The notes under the pieces: model-generated
Seen by the model: the letters and a program-made list of their open reading frames with translations, nothing else
The model's database searches: none
What the model was told of the DNA's origin: nothing
In this document: positions 18,907-27,438 of the stretch, piece after piece
Numbering within the stretch: position 1 is the stretch's first letter
Layout: every line of letters begins with the position of its first letter
Made by a program: the position numbers and the translations under genes
Assembly: GCA_018266795.1 (NCBI GenBank)
Contig: JAFDZV010000019.1
Coordinates: 28,901-92,900 of the forward strand
Reading direction: 5' to 3'
DNA from: Bacteroidota bacterium
GTDB lineage: Bacteria; Bacteroidota; Ignavibacteria; OLB7
DNA: 64,000 nucleotides

Positions 18907-18942
18907 AAACGCGCTTCGGGGCCGATCACCCGAAGCGCGTTT
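18907..18942 (+). terminator. Intrinsic terminator after the S1-domain gene
   Basis: A 14-bp perfect stem (AAACGCGCTTCGGG paired with CCCGAAGCGCGTTT) with an 8-nt loop, 26 bp after the stop. The stem's right edge ends in TTT, followed by CT. This is the clearest terminator in the left half. Confidence 0.85.
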
Positions 18943-18955
18943 CTGATTCGTAGAG

Positions 18956-18985
18956 GGTCGGTTGTTAGTGGTCGGTAGCCAGTGG
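18956..18985. repeat. Single repeat arm (GTTGTTAGTGGTCGG) before tRNA-Leu
   Basis: A short run of the AGTGGTC family lies between the terminator and the tRNA gene. A companion fragment (GGTCAGTTGTTTGTAGTCAG) sits just after the tRNA at 19109-19131. They flank the tRNA in the same orientation rather than as inverted arms. Confidence 0.6.
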
Positions 18986-19016
18986 CATTCTCTCTGGCCT
19001 GCTGATCAACGGAAAT

Positions 19017-19101
19017 GCCCGGATGGCGAAATGGCAGACGCATCAGACTTAAAATCTGAAGCTGCGTAAGCAGCGTGCGGGTTCAAGTCCCGCTCCGGGT
19101 A
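19017..19101 (+). tRNA. tRNA-Leu (anticodon TAA)
   Basis: An 85-nt class II tRNA. The acceptor stem GCCCGGA pairs with TCCGGGT with a G-U at the end. The anticodon arm TCAGA/TCTGA holds loop CTTAAAA with anticodon TAA at 19051-19053. The long variable arm GCTGC-GTAA-GCAGC is typical of leucine tRNAs. The T arm is GCGGG-TTCAAGT-CCCGC. The 3' CCA is not encoded. It reads UUA codons. Confidence 0.97.
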
Positions 19102-19132
19102 CAGGGATGGTCAGTTGTTTGTAGTCAGTAGA

Positions 19133-19440
19133 AGCCTCTGGATCCTGAGAACCGGTGCTCCGTGGAAGGATCTGCCGGAACGCTACCCACCCTATCAAAC
19201 AGTACGCCGGCGATTCCGGCAATGGGCTGGTTCCGGTGCCTTCGAGGCGGTGTTCAGAGCACTCGCCTGCGGTCCGAAGCAACGCGGTGGCGTTGATCTG
19301 TCCAAGTGCTCTATCGACGGGACATTCATTGCCGCCAAAGGGGGGACGGCAGAGCCGGAGCGACCAGGCGGGGCAAGGGCTGCAAACTCATGGCGGTGGC
19401 GCGGACGTTCGTGGTCTTCCCGTCGCCATTGACCCGAGAG
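19133..19440 (+). pseudogene. Decayed IS5-family transposase fragment
   Basis: The reading frame at the start encodes ILRTGAPWKDLPERYPPYQT, the well-known early segment of IS5-type transposases. VRRRFRQWAGSGAFEAVF and a SIDGTFIAAKGG segment with the first catalytic Asp region follow. The match then continues in two other frames (GKGCKLMAVA, then DVRGLPVAID), so there are at least two frameshifts. The first part of the gene and the remaining two thirds are missing. No terminal inverted repeats are visible. It lies just downstream of tRNA-Leu and one repeat fragment. It is a dead remnant of an insertion sequence. Confidence 0.85.
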
Positions 19441-19524
19441 TTCCGGGCATAACCGGCTGGAACCGGCTTGCAGTCAGGCCCTGCAGCCACAATAGATCGT
19501 AACTCTAACCAGCAGCCATTCACG

Positions 19525-19920
19525 ATGACATTCAAGAAGCTCACCCCGAACATGGTTGTTCATGACGTCAACGCAACCATCGACTTCTACCGCGACACCC
19601 TGGGGTTCGCGGTGGCGGCATCGGTGCCGGAGAGCGGCATGTTCAACTGGGCCATGCTGACTGCCGGCGACATCACCATCATGGTACAATCGCTCAGCAG
19701 TGTTCATGAGGCCGAAGATCTCCCCTGGTTCAAGCTCCCTGAAGGAAACGACGGCGCGATATTCTACATCGATGTGGACGATGTGCAGGAACTCAGGGAT
19801 TCGGTGGAAGGAAAGGCACAGATGATCGTCGAGATGCACACGACATTCTACGGCACGATGGAGTTCTCCATCCTGGACCCGAACGGCTACATCCTCAGCT
19901 TCGCGCAGGACGGTGCGTGA
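19525..19920 (+). CDS. VOC (glyoxalase/bleomycin-resistance) superfamily protein
   Basis: A 131-residue single-chain VOC protein. The first module reads LTPNMVVHDVNATIDFYRDT followed by LGFAVAASVPESG. The second half has IFYIDVDDVQELRDSVEG and ends FSILDPNGYILSFAQ, where the metal-ligand Glu normally lies near the end of the last strand. It resembles the glyoxalase/antibiotic-binding group whose members bind or convert small molecules. No substrate can be assigned. ATG at 19525 is chosen over an earlier in-frame start at 19468 because the domain starts there. It is bounded by a dead transposase and an empty stretch. Confidence 0.85.
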   Translation: MTFKKLTPNMVVHDVNATIDFYRDTLGFAVAASVPESGMFNWAMLTAGDITIMVQSLSSVHEAEDLPWFKLPEGNDGAIFYIDVDDVQELRDSVEGKAQMIVEMHTTFYGTMEFSILDPNGYILSFAQDGA

Positions 19921-20330
19921 GTGTAGTGTATTGATTCGGCAGGTACACGGATATGCCGTGCGTCATCTCCGGCATCGCAATCACACCGATGCGGTTGGAG
20001 AGGATGCACGGCGCTCTTGTTCTACCACCCCCATATCAACGTACCACCCCGCAGCGCACGGAGCAGACCGCTAACCCGACCGTTGATCGTCCGGAAGGCC
20101 AAGCCGCTCCCTGCGGGAGCTTGCAGCAGGATGGATGGCGGCGTGCTACGGATAGGACGGAGCGAAGAAGTAATCGTGCCGGGCAGAGCCGTGGCTCGCT
20201 GTACGTTCATCCTATCTGCAGGTGGCGAATGTTCTGGTGAAGCGAAGCTTCGCAATGAGGCGAACGGTCGATAGTTCGTCGTCGCGGAGTTCTCTCGGCG
20301 ACTGTTACGTTCCGCCGCGACAGTCACCAC
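19921..20330. other. Gene-free stretch
   Basis: About 410 bp between the VOC gene and the convergent DUF1501 gene. Short open frames on both strands have no domain character. A few small self-complementary patches (for example GAAGCGAAGCTTCGC near 20237-20251) are visible. Neither a terminator with a T-run nor a repeat of the intergenic family is recognised. It may hold decayed sequence. Confidence 0.5.
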
Positions 20331-21890
20331 CTACCGCACAACCTGCAGCCACCGCATTGCGCGGCCGCGGCCGGCGCTCACCTCAACCATGTAGTTGCCT
20401 GATGGCAGAGCACGGACATCCACCGGAAGCTGATATGCTCCGGCCTCCTGATCGCGGTCCAGAACAGTAGCGATGCGCGTCCCGTCGCCCGCGAAGAGCG
20501 TAACGCTCACGCGGGCTGCGCCGGCAAGCGTGTAGCCGAGCGTTGCGGACGAAGACGCCGGGCTTGGTGCGAGCGCATCGATCCTGACCATGCCTCCCGC
20601 CGAGAGCGATTGTTCCGGCGACTCCACGGATGCCGTGCGGAACAGCGGAAGCTTCGTGAAGGAACCGCCCAGCACGCGGACGGTGTCATCGTGGCCGAAG
20701 CCCAGCCAGTCCTCGAGGAGCGTGGAGTAGAGCTGGCGGAAGTCGATCTTCATCTTCACGTCGCCGCGGCTGTCCAGGTCGCCGAGGTCCGGCATCGGCC
20801 CGAGCAGATTGCCGCCGAGGACCGGCGCGCCGAACACGAACTGCGGTGCGGCCGCTCCATGATCGGTTCCCTTCGCATTGTTCTCCGCCAGGCGCCGGCC
20901 GAACTCCGAATAACTCATGCAGACCACGCGATCGGCGTTTCCTCCTGCAGCGATATCCGCAAGGAAGGCCTTGATGGACTTTGAGAAGTCCGTGAGCAGC
21001 GTCTCGTGAATGCCGGACTGAGCGTAGTGCGTGTCGAATCCGCCAAGCGTGACAACGTAGATCGTGGTCGGGAGGCCGCCGTCGATCAGCCGCGCAACGC
21101 CCTGCAACTGCGGCCCCAGGCCCTGGCGGTCCGGCGCGATCTCGCCGCTCGGATAGTCCACACGATTCTTGCCGGCGGTGATCGCGCGGTTGATCTCCGC
21201 AGCGTAGGCATCCGCCTCCAGAATGATGCGGCGGATGAAATCGATCTGCGGGCCGGCGAGCGTGGCGGGAACGGGGTCGTTGCTCGCCGAGAGCCCGCTC
21301 GCCAGATCGAAGAACCGATCCGGACTGTCGATCGCCATGCCGAGGCCGCCGCGTGTTCCCTGCAACAGAAGTGTGGTGCTGCTGGATACCTGCACGGCGA
21401 ACGGAGCGGCGGGAAGCGTTGCGGGATACTCCGGATGGATCGTCTCCAGGTATCGTCCGGTCCAGCCCGTGGTTATAACCTGGTCGGAATTGGACGCGCT
21501 GTTCCAGATGTCCGTGGAGCGGAAGTGGGAGCGGTCCTGATTCGGATAGCCGACGTTCGGAACGATCGCGCACGTGCCGTCGGAATAGAGATCGTGGATT
21601 TCCTGCACAACCTTGTAGAGGCCGGCTCCCGGAGCAATCGAAAGCGTGTCGCTCTTGGCCACGCCGAGCACCTTCCGTGCGTCGTAGTAACGCTGGTCGT
21701 CCACAGGTACCAGCGTGTTGAGACCGTCGTTGCCGCCGTTCAGGTTGATCAGCACCAGTATCCGATCGCCGGCTGCTGCAGAACGTGTGAACGGCAGGGC
21801 ATGGAGCGGGCGCGCCCACAGTCCGCCGGACGCCAGCGGCACAAGTGCGCCGGCACCGAGAGCTGCCTTCAGGAATGATCGTCTTCTCAT
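20331..21890 (-). CDS. DUF1501 protein with Tat-like signal and T9SS-like C-terminus (copy 1)
   Basis: A 519-residue DUF1501 protein, a sulfatase/alkaline-phosphatase-like fold. The N-terminus MRRRSFLKAALGAGALVPLA matches a twin-arginine signal (RRxFLK plus a hydrophobic stretch). Family segments follow: ILVLINLNGGNDGLNTLVPV, a DRSHFRSTDIWN stretch, TLGGFDTHYAQSG, and CMSYSEFGRRLAENNAKGTDHG with likely metal-binding His/Asp. The last 80 residues are an Ig-like beta domain ending NYMVEVSAGRGRAMRWLQV, like a T9SS sorting domain though without the usual PNP start. It follows a DUF1800 gene by 52 bp. ATG at 21890 is preceded by GAGGA. The enzymatic role is unknown. Confidence 0.88.
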   Translation of the reverse strand: MRRRSFLKAALGAGALVPLASGGLWARPLHALPFTRSAAAGDRILVLINLNGGNDGLNTLVPVDDQRYYDARKVLGVAKSDTLSIAPGAGLYKVVQEIHDLYSDGTCAIVPNVGYPNQDRSHFRSTDIWNSASNSDQVITTGWTGRYLETIHPEYPATLPAAPFAVQVSSSTTLLLQGTRGGLGMAIDSPDRFFDLASGLSASNDPVPATLAGPQIDFIRRIILEADAYAAEINRAITAGKNRVDYPSGEIAPDRQGLGPQLQGVARLIDGGLPTTIYVVTLGGFDTHYAQSGIHETLLTDFSKSIKAFLADIAAGGNADRVVCMSYSEFGRRLAENNAKGTDHGAAAPQFVFGAPVLGGNLLGPMPDLGDLDSRGDVKMKIDFRQLYSTLLEDWLGFGHDDTVRVLGGSFTKLPLFRTASVESPEQSLSAGGMVRIDALAPSPASSSATLGYTLAGAARVSVTLFAGDGTRIATVLDRDQEAGAYQLPVDVRALPSGNYMVEVSAGRGRAMRWLQVVR

Positions 21891-21942
21891 GGGTGTATCC
21901 TCACAATCGCTGTTCGCATGGACATCGTGCCATCCTGAGGCT

Positions 21943-23499
21943 CTACATGCATTGATACTCCGCAAGGCTGGTGATCTTGATGATCCCGGCGCGAATCTTC
22001 TGTTCAAACTGATCCGGATCCCACTCGTAGTCCGGCGCACCGCCGAGCAGCGTGGTCAGGATAACGCTCTTGGCATTGTCGCTGATCGGCACCGGGAGCA
22101 GGAGCGTCACCAGCGCGTCCACCACCTTGTGAACGTCGCCCGGGTCCGGAAGCGACTTGATGAACGTGGTCGGCTCGAAGCCGTACGGGGCCGTTGTCGG
22201 GAGATCGGGCGGATCGATCCAGAGCTTGAGATAGCGGATGCGCATCGGCAGCGTTGCCGTGCTGATCCACGATTTCCCGCCAGGCCATCCCTTCACGTTC
22301 GGGGGATAGAGAATGGTCTGCGAAAGGAACGTCATCGCCCGCACCGGATCGTGCGACTCGGGATCGCCCGGGTCCACGTTGATCGTGATCTTCAGACTGA
22401 AGGCGTTCATTGCCCCCATCACGAGATCCACGGGGCTCTTGATCATCGCCCCGATCACCTGGTCATCGAAGAAGTGTTCGCTCAGGAACAGCTGCCGGAG
22501 CACCGGGCCGACGTTCCAGTTGTTCGCAACCAATGTGGCGGCCATCCCCTGCACGATATCCATGTTCGGAACCTCGTACACGAAGAACTGATAGAGCTTG
22601 GAGCAGAGGAAGATCGCGGGGCGCGCGATGTTGTAGTCCGCATCCGTCTGCGCGAAGATCAGTTCCAGCGCATCGTGCTCGCCGTATCCCTCGATGCCGA
22701 AGTTGCCGGTCTGTCCGAAGAGCGTCTTGTCGCCGTCGTCGAACTTGTCCAGCGTGAAGGATGCCTCGCGCCCGTTCACATCCCACCCGGTGAGAGCGCG
22801 CGCCATTTCGATAACGTCCTGCTCCGTGTAATGCGGTGTGTTGTTGGCATAGTGCCCCGTGCCGAGCGTGAAGAGCTCCATCAACTCGCGGGCATAGTTT
22901 TCGTTGGGGCTTCCCTTGGCGCTGCCGTTGCCGTCCAGGTAGATCAGCATCGCCGGATTGATGGTGATCTGCTTCGTGAGATCCTTGTAGCTGCCGAATG
23001 CGAACTGGCGCAGGAGGCGGTTCTGGTCGTACATGTACTGCGCAACCTCCACCTTCGGAAACTCGCTCACGAAGTGGCCGTGCCAGAAGAGCGTCATCTT
23101 CTCGCGCAGCTTCACACCTGCGGTCATCATCATCCCGATCCACCAGAACTGAACGTCGCGAATCCAGGTGGAGTAGATCTGGTTCCGCTCCTCCTGCGTA
23201 TAGGCGGTCGGATCCAGAGGAGGCTGCTGAGTCCAGCTCCAGAAAAGTGTCGGGTTGGTGTACGGCTGCAGCATGGCATCCACCAGCGTCGCCGGATCGG
23301 AAGCCAGGGCCGAGGTCAGCTCCGCCTGCGTCACACCGAATCCTGTGCGTCGCATCAGGTGCGCGGCGCGCGCGGCGTTCCATGGCTTGTCGGGGGTCGG
23401 TGTATACGGTGTCAGATCCGAGGAAGCGGAGAGGAGTGGAGCAGGGGGTCCGTTCGCGTCGTCGTTCAGCCGTCCGAGAAGAAATCGTCGCCTGTTCAT
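21943..23499 (-). CDS. DUF1800 protein (copy 1)
   Basis: A 518-residue DUF1800 protein. It starts MNRRRFLLGRLNDDANG, an Arg-pair start without a good hydrophobic core. Then come LTPYTPTPDKPWNAARAAHL and LMRRTGFGVTQAELTSAL. The central block has LREKMTLFWHGHFVSEFPKV, ITINPAMLIYLDGNGSAKGS, and NENYARELMELFTLGTGHY. The C-terminal part has PPNVKGWPGGKSWISTATL. DUF1800 genes are commonly paired with DUF1501 genes; the biochemical role of the pair is not known. It is upstream of DUF1501 copy 1 in the same direction. An earlier in-frame start (23550) lacks family similarity. Confidence 0.9.
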   Translation of the reverse strand: MNRRRFLLGRLNDDANGPPAPLLSASSDLTPYTPTPDKPWNAARAAHLMRRTGFGVTQAELTSALASDPATLVDAMLQPYTNPTLFWSWTQQPPLDPTAYTQEERNQIYSTWIRDVQFWWIGMMMTAGVKLREKMTLFWHGHFVSEFPKVEVAQYMYDQNRLLRQFAFGSYKDLTKQITINPAMLIYLDGNGSAKGSPNENYARELMELFTLGTGHYANNTPHYTEQDVIEMARALTGWDVNGREASFTLDKFDDGDKTLFGQTGNFGIEGYGEHDALELIFAQTDADYNIARPAIFLCSKLYQFFVYEVPNMDIVQGMAATLVANNWNVGPVLRQLFLSEHFFDDQVIGAMIKSPVDLVMGAMNAFSLKITINVDPGDPESHDPVRAMTFLSQTILYPPNVKGWPGGKSWISTATLPMRIRYLKLWIDPPDLPTTAPYGFEPTTFIKSLPDPGDVHKVVDALVTLLLPVPISDNAKSVILTTLLGGAPDYEWDPDQFEQKIRAGIIKITSLAEYQCM

Positions 23500-23603
23500 T
23501 GTGTATCCGTCTGGAGTGCACGGGACATGTTCGGCACGTTCACGTACCACATAGTACGCAGCCGGGCAGACAGTTGAAACGCATTAGCATGCCGGCAAAT
23601 GCG

Positions 23604-23627
23604 AACGGCTGCCCTTGGGCAGCCGTT
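23604..23627. terminator. Hairpin between the two DUF1800-DUF1501 modules
   Basis: AACGGCTGCC and GGCAGCCGTT form a 10-bp stem around CTTG. It lies 70 bp beyond the stop of the upstream DUF1501 gene (copy 2) on the minus strand. The T-run is weak on both strands, so it is a candidate terminator only. Confidence 0.55.
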
Positions 23628-23697
23628 CTGGAGGGCATTCACAAACTGCGTGCAGTGAAGAGTCTACACGGTTGTAAGAGGTAGACCCGTGAGCCGG

Positions 23698-25242
23698 CTA
23701 ATGTGTTACAACCATCCGGCGTGAAACCGAATAGGGACCGGCCTCCAACGTGTAGATGTAGGTGCCGGAGGCAAGGGGGGCTGTATCGAACGTGGCCCGA
23801 TGCTGGCCGGCCTCGAGCGTACGATCCACCACCGAGCCGACGAAGCGGCCGTCGGCCGCTACGACGCTCACGCGTACGCGCGCGCTGGCCGGGATGCGGA
23901 AGCCGATCACCGTATTGCCGCGTACCGGGTTCGGCGTGTTCTGATCCAGCACGTACCCGGCCATCCGCGCATGGTCCTCATCCGGCACGCCGAATGCCGG
24001 CGAATCGAACAGCGGGAGCCGCGTGAACGAGCCGCCGAGCGCCGTATCGGTTTCGTCCTTCGCGAAGCCCAGCCAGTCCTGCAATACCGAGGCGTACACC
24101 TGGCGGAAATCGTTCTTGAACTTGATGTCGCCGCGATCGTCCAGATCCGTGAGGTCCGGCGCACCTCCGAGCACAACGCCTCCCTTCACCGGCTTGCCGA
24201 GCACGAAGAGCGGCGATGCAGCGCCGTGATCGGTGCCGGCCGATCCGTTCTCGTTCAATCGGCGGCCGAATTCCGAATAGGTCATGCAGACCACGCGATC
24301 GGCATTGTTCGCATAGGCCACGTCGTCCAGGAACGTCTTCACCGCACGCGACAGCGTGTTCAGCAGCCCCTGATGCAGCGGTGCCTGGCCGTAGTGCGTG
24401 TCGAACCCGGCAACCGAGACGATGTAGATGTTGGTGGGGAGTCCGCCGTTGATGAAGCGCGCCACCACCTTCAACTGCTGTGCCAGGGTGGCGGAGTCGT
24501 ACGTGACCGGGTTGTTCGGTGCGTTGAGTACGGCGTCATGGATCTTCGTGGAGTAGACGTTGGACTGCTCGATCACATCGCGCACGTAGCTCAGCTCCGG
24601 GCCGGCGAGCGTGGCGGGCACCGGATCGGGCTTCACGCCGATTCCGTTCGCCAGATTGTAGAAGCGGTCCGGATTGTCGATCGCCATCCCCATGCTTCCA
24701 TGATCGCTCTGGAAGGCGAGGGAGGCGCTGGTGCCGATCTGCATGGCGAACGGAGCCGTTGGAAGCGTCGCCGGATATTCCGGATGGAGCGCCTCCAGAT
24801 AACGGCCCAGCCATCCGGTATGCCAGATCACATCTGCCGGCGACGCCGTGTGCCAGATGTCCGTGGATCGGAAGTGCGAGCGGTCCTGCGCCGGATATCC
24901 AACGCTGCTGACGATCGCGCAGTCGCCGCCGTTGAAGATCTGCTGCACGCCGGTCATCGAGGGATGCAGCGCAAGTCCGTCGCTGATGGCCAGCGCATCG
25001 GCCTTCTTGATGGCGATGGTCGGGCGGGCGTCGAAGTACTTCTGATCGTTCACCGGGATGACGGTGTTGAGGCCGTCGTTGCCGCCGGCCAGATTGATCA
25101 GCACCAGGATGCGGTCCGTGGCGCCGGCAACACCCTGCAGCCGGAGGAAACTGTTGAGCGGCCGGGCGAAGAGGCCTGACGATGCGATGGGAAGAATCGC
25201 TCCTGCCTGCGCCGCGCGCTTGAGAAAGTCTCTGCGAAGCAT
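23698..25242 (-). CDS. DUF1501 protein with Tat-like signal and T9SS sorting domain (copy 2)
   Basis: A 514-residue paralogue of the gene at 20331-21890. It starts MLRRDFLKRAAQAGAILPIA, a twin-arginine-like signal with RRDFLK. It keeps the same core: ILVLINLAGGNDGLNTVIPV, DRSHFRSTDIWHTASPA, SVAGFDTHYGQAP, and CMTYSEFGRRLNENGSAGTD followed by HGAASP. The C-terminal 82 residues are a clear T9SS type A sorting domain (DQNTPNPVRGNTVIGFRIP to YSVSRRMVVTH). The product is thus expected on the cell surface after crossing the inner membrane. It follows DUF1800 copy 2 by 60 bp. Combining a Tat-type start with a T9SS signal is unusual, since most studied T9SS cargo uses Sec. Confidence 0.9.
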   Translation of the reverse strand: MLRRDFLKRAAQAGAILPIASSGLFARPLNSFLRLQGVAGATDRILVLINLAGGNDGLNTVIPVNDQKYFDARPTIAIKKADALAISDGLALHPSMTGVQQIFNGGDCAIVSSVGYPAQDRSHFRSTDIWHTASPADVIWHTGWLGRYLEALHPEYPATLPTAPFAMQIGTSASLAFQSDHGSMGMAIDNPDRFYNLANGIGVKPDPVPATLAGPELSYVRDVIEQSNVYSTKIHDAVLNAPNNPVTYDSATLAQQLKVVARFINGGLPTNIYIVSVAGFDTHYGQAPLHQGLLNTLSRAVKTFLDDVAYANNADRVVCMTYSEFGRRLNENGSAGTDHGAASPLFVLGKPVKGGVVLGGAPDLTDLDDRGDIKFKNDFRQVYASVLQDWLGFAKDETDTALGGSFTRLPLFDSPAFGVPDEDHARMAGYVLDQNTPNPVRGNTVIGFRIPASARVRVSVVAADGRFVGSVVDRTLEAGQHRATFDTAPLASGTYIYTLEAGPYSVSRRMVVTH

Positions 25243-25302
25243 ATATGCGATACCTGTACTTGTTGATGAGTTCCGTTGACGACTACGAGAGCGCAGGCAG
25301 CG

Positions 25303-26952
25303 CTATGTAAGCTGATACTCGCCGAGACCGGCGATGGCTATCAGGCAGTCCTTGATACGCGGTCCGGCGTTCGCCGCATCGGGATCCCACTCGTATGTCT
25401 GGCCGCCGGCCAGGAGGGCATCCAGCAACGGCTTTCGCGCATCGTCGGTAACTGCGAGCGGAAGCATCAGTTCAAGCAGATGATCGAGCAGCTTGTTCAC
25501 ATCGGTCTTTGCATCCGGAAGCGACTTCACGAAGGGAACCGGCGCGAATCCGTAGCCGCCGTCCTGGCCGCTGATCGGATCGATCCACAGCTGCGAGTAA
25601 CGAATGCGGAGCGGAACCGTTGCGCTGGAGATCCAACTGCGTCCGCCCGGCCATCCCTTCACGTTCGGCGGCGCCAGCAGCGTCTGCGCAAGGTAGCCCT
25701 CGGCAGTCACCGGATCGTGCAGGCCCTGCTTGCCGATGTCGGTGTTGTTGCGCGAGGTGGGGGTGATCCCTGCATTCAGATGCAACTGGCGAATTGAGCC
25801 GAGCACGAACTCCACCGGGCTCTTGATCCGGGCGCCGATCACATTGTCGTCCATGAAGTGCTCGCTCAGCAGAAGCTGGCGCAACACCGGGGCGATCTGC
25901 CAATCGTTCGCAGCCATGGTCTCCGCCATGCCGGCAACGATGTCCATGTCCGGCGTGTCGTACACGAAGTACTGGTACAGCTTGCTGCAGACGAAGACCG
26001 CAGCCCGCTTCTTTCCGAGATCCTTGTCGGTCTGATCGAAGATCAGATCGATCACATCCATCGAGGTCTTCCCCTGGATTCCGAAGTTCCCCGTGGCTCC
26101 CAGAATCGTCTTGTTGCCGTTGTCGAAGCTGGCAGGCTTGAACTCGCTGGTCGTCGTAGTGTTGACGCGCCATCCTGTGAGGGCTCGTGCAAGCTCAACG
26201 ATGTCGTGCTCGGTGTAATGCGGTGTGCCGTCGCCGTACTTGCCGACGCCGATCGTGAACAACTCCAGCAGTTCACGCGCGTAGTTCTCGTTCGGATTAC
26301 CCGCCTTGCTGGTTGTGCCGTCCAGGTAGATCAGCATGGCGGGATCGATCGTCACCTGCTTCGTCAGGTCCTTGAAACTTCCGAGCGCGTTCTGGCGGAA
26401 GAGCTGATTTTGCGTCAGCATGAATGGCGTAACCAGCACCTTCGAGTATTCGCTGACGAAGTGGTTGTGCCAGAAGAGGACCATCTTCTCGCGCAACATT
26501 GCCGACGGCAACAGCATCAACGCCGTCCACCATTCCTGCAGCGTGGAGGCCGCACTGTAGTACTGTTGGAGTTGCGAGTTGTCCGGGGAGAGGTGGATCT
26601 CATTGTACCACGGGAAGTCCCCATTGCTGGCAGGAGGCGGGTCCGGCATCGGCGCCCCCGAGAGCATGCCGTCGACAACAGCAGCCGGCGTGGAGCCGAC
26701 AGCGGCCGTGATCTCCTCCCATGTCGGCCCGAAACCCGTGCGGCGCAGAAGGTGGGCGGCTCGTCTGGTATCCCACGGCTTGTCGGGGCGCGGCGTGTAG
26801 GGGGTAAGATCGCCTGCGCTGATGCTGGCAACCGATTCACGCATTCCGGGAAGATTGTGCCGGAGGACCGCGCCCGGCTCCATCCATGCGCTGGAAACCG
26901 CGCCGTTGGGAGCGAACGCACTGCTGCGCTGCAGGAAGGATCGTCTGTTCAT
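25303..26952 (-). CDS. DUF1800 protein (copy 2)
   Basis: A 549-residue paralogue of the gene at 21943-23499. It has LTPYTPRPDKPWDTRRAAHL, RRTGFGPTWEEITAAVG, LREKMVLFWHNHFVSEYSKV, VTIDPAMLIYLDGTTSKAGN, NENYARELLELFTIGVGKYG and PPNVKGWPGGRSWISSATV. The N-terminus MNRRSFLQRSSAFAPNGAVS has an Arg pair but no strong hydrophobic core. ATG at 26952 has AAGGA about 11 nt upstream; the in-frame start at 27048 adds an unrelated leader. It is the first gene of the four-gene minus-strand series, and a 480-bp gap to uppS holds the divergent promoters. Confidence 0.9.
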   Translation of the reverse strand: MNRRSFLQRSSAFAPNGAVSSAWMEPGAVLRHNLPGMRESVASISAGDLTPYTPRPDKPWDTRRAAHLLRRTGFGPTWEEITAAVGSTPAAVVDGMLSGAPMPDPPPASNGDFPWYNEIHLSPDNSQLQQYYSAASTLQEWWTALMLLPSAMLREKMVLFWHNHFVSEYSKVLVTPFMLTQNQLFRQNALGSFKDLTKQVTIDPAMLIYLDGTTSKAGNPNENYARELLELFTIGVGKYGDGTPHYTEHDIVELARALTGWRVNTTTTSEFKPASFDNGNKTILGATGNFGIQGKTSMDVIDLIFDQTDKDLGKKRAAVFVCSKLYQYFVYDTPDMDIVAGMAETMAANDWQIAPVLRQLLLSEHFMDDNVIGARIKSPVEFVLGSIRQLHLNAGITPTSRNNTDIGKQGLHDPVTAEGYLAQTLLAPPNVKGWPGGRSWISSATVPLRIRYSQLWIDPISGQDGGYGFAPVPFVKSLPDAKTDVNKLLDHLLELMLPLAVTDDARKPLLDALLAGGQTYEWDPDAANAGPRIKDCLIAIAGLGEYQLT

Positions 26953-27331
26953 TTGGGAACCATCCTTGTCAATATGGGAGAGATCTGGCGGGGCTCTGGG
27001 GTTGGAGCATGGCCAACGCAGGCTTTCGAATCGAGCCGCACAATACACGACCGGTGCCCGTGGGTGCGGATTGCGTAAACACCGACGGCCGCCGTGTCTG
27101 GACTTGTCCTGACCCGGTGAAAGGAACGCTTTCGGTAAAGGAAGAAGTTACGTCTCATTGCAATCAGTTTCAAGCAATGTTACGCGTTGGCATGCAGGCG
27201 TCATTCCACTACTCTCCCCGATATCGGGCCAAATCGGGGTCTGTAACCTGGGGGCGCCGTTCTTCCTTTTCCGGTAGCCGGAGGGTGATTATTTCGGAGG
27301 GTATTCCGGCTCGGGAAACCGGGCATCTTCC
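26953..27331. other. Divergent promoter region between DUF1800 and uppS
   Basis: A gap with no credible gene between oppositely oriented operons. Short frames crossing it are shadows. The right end holds the TATATTTG promoter element for uppS. A possible minus-strand promoter with TTGAAA and TAACTT lies in 27140-27180, but it is weak. No structured RNA is recognised. Confidence 0.5.
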
Positions 27332-27339
27332 TATATTTG
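27332..27339 (+). promoter_or_regulatory. TAnnTTTG promoter element before uppS
   Basis: TATATTTG matches the Bacteroidota -7 consensus TAnnTTTG exactly and lies about 100 bp before the chosen uppS start. No clear TTG element is seen at the expected upstream distance. The same element precedes lpxC-fabZ and meaB. Confidence 0.55.
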
Positions 27340-27438
27340 CAAGGTTTAGGAGCATGCTCGACCCTGGGGCTGCACCCGACATGGCGGTTGCCGGATCAAG
27401 ACGCAGGCCGCCACCTTACCCAACTGAGTTCACAACAC

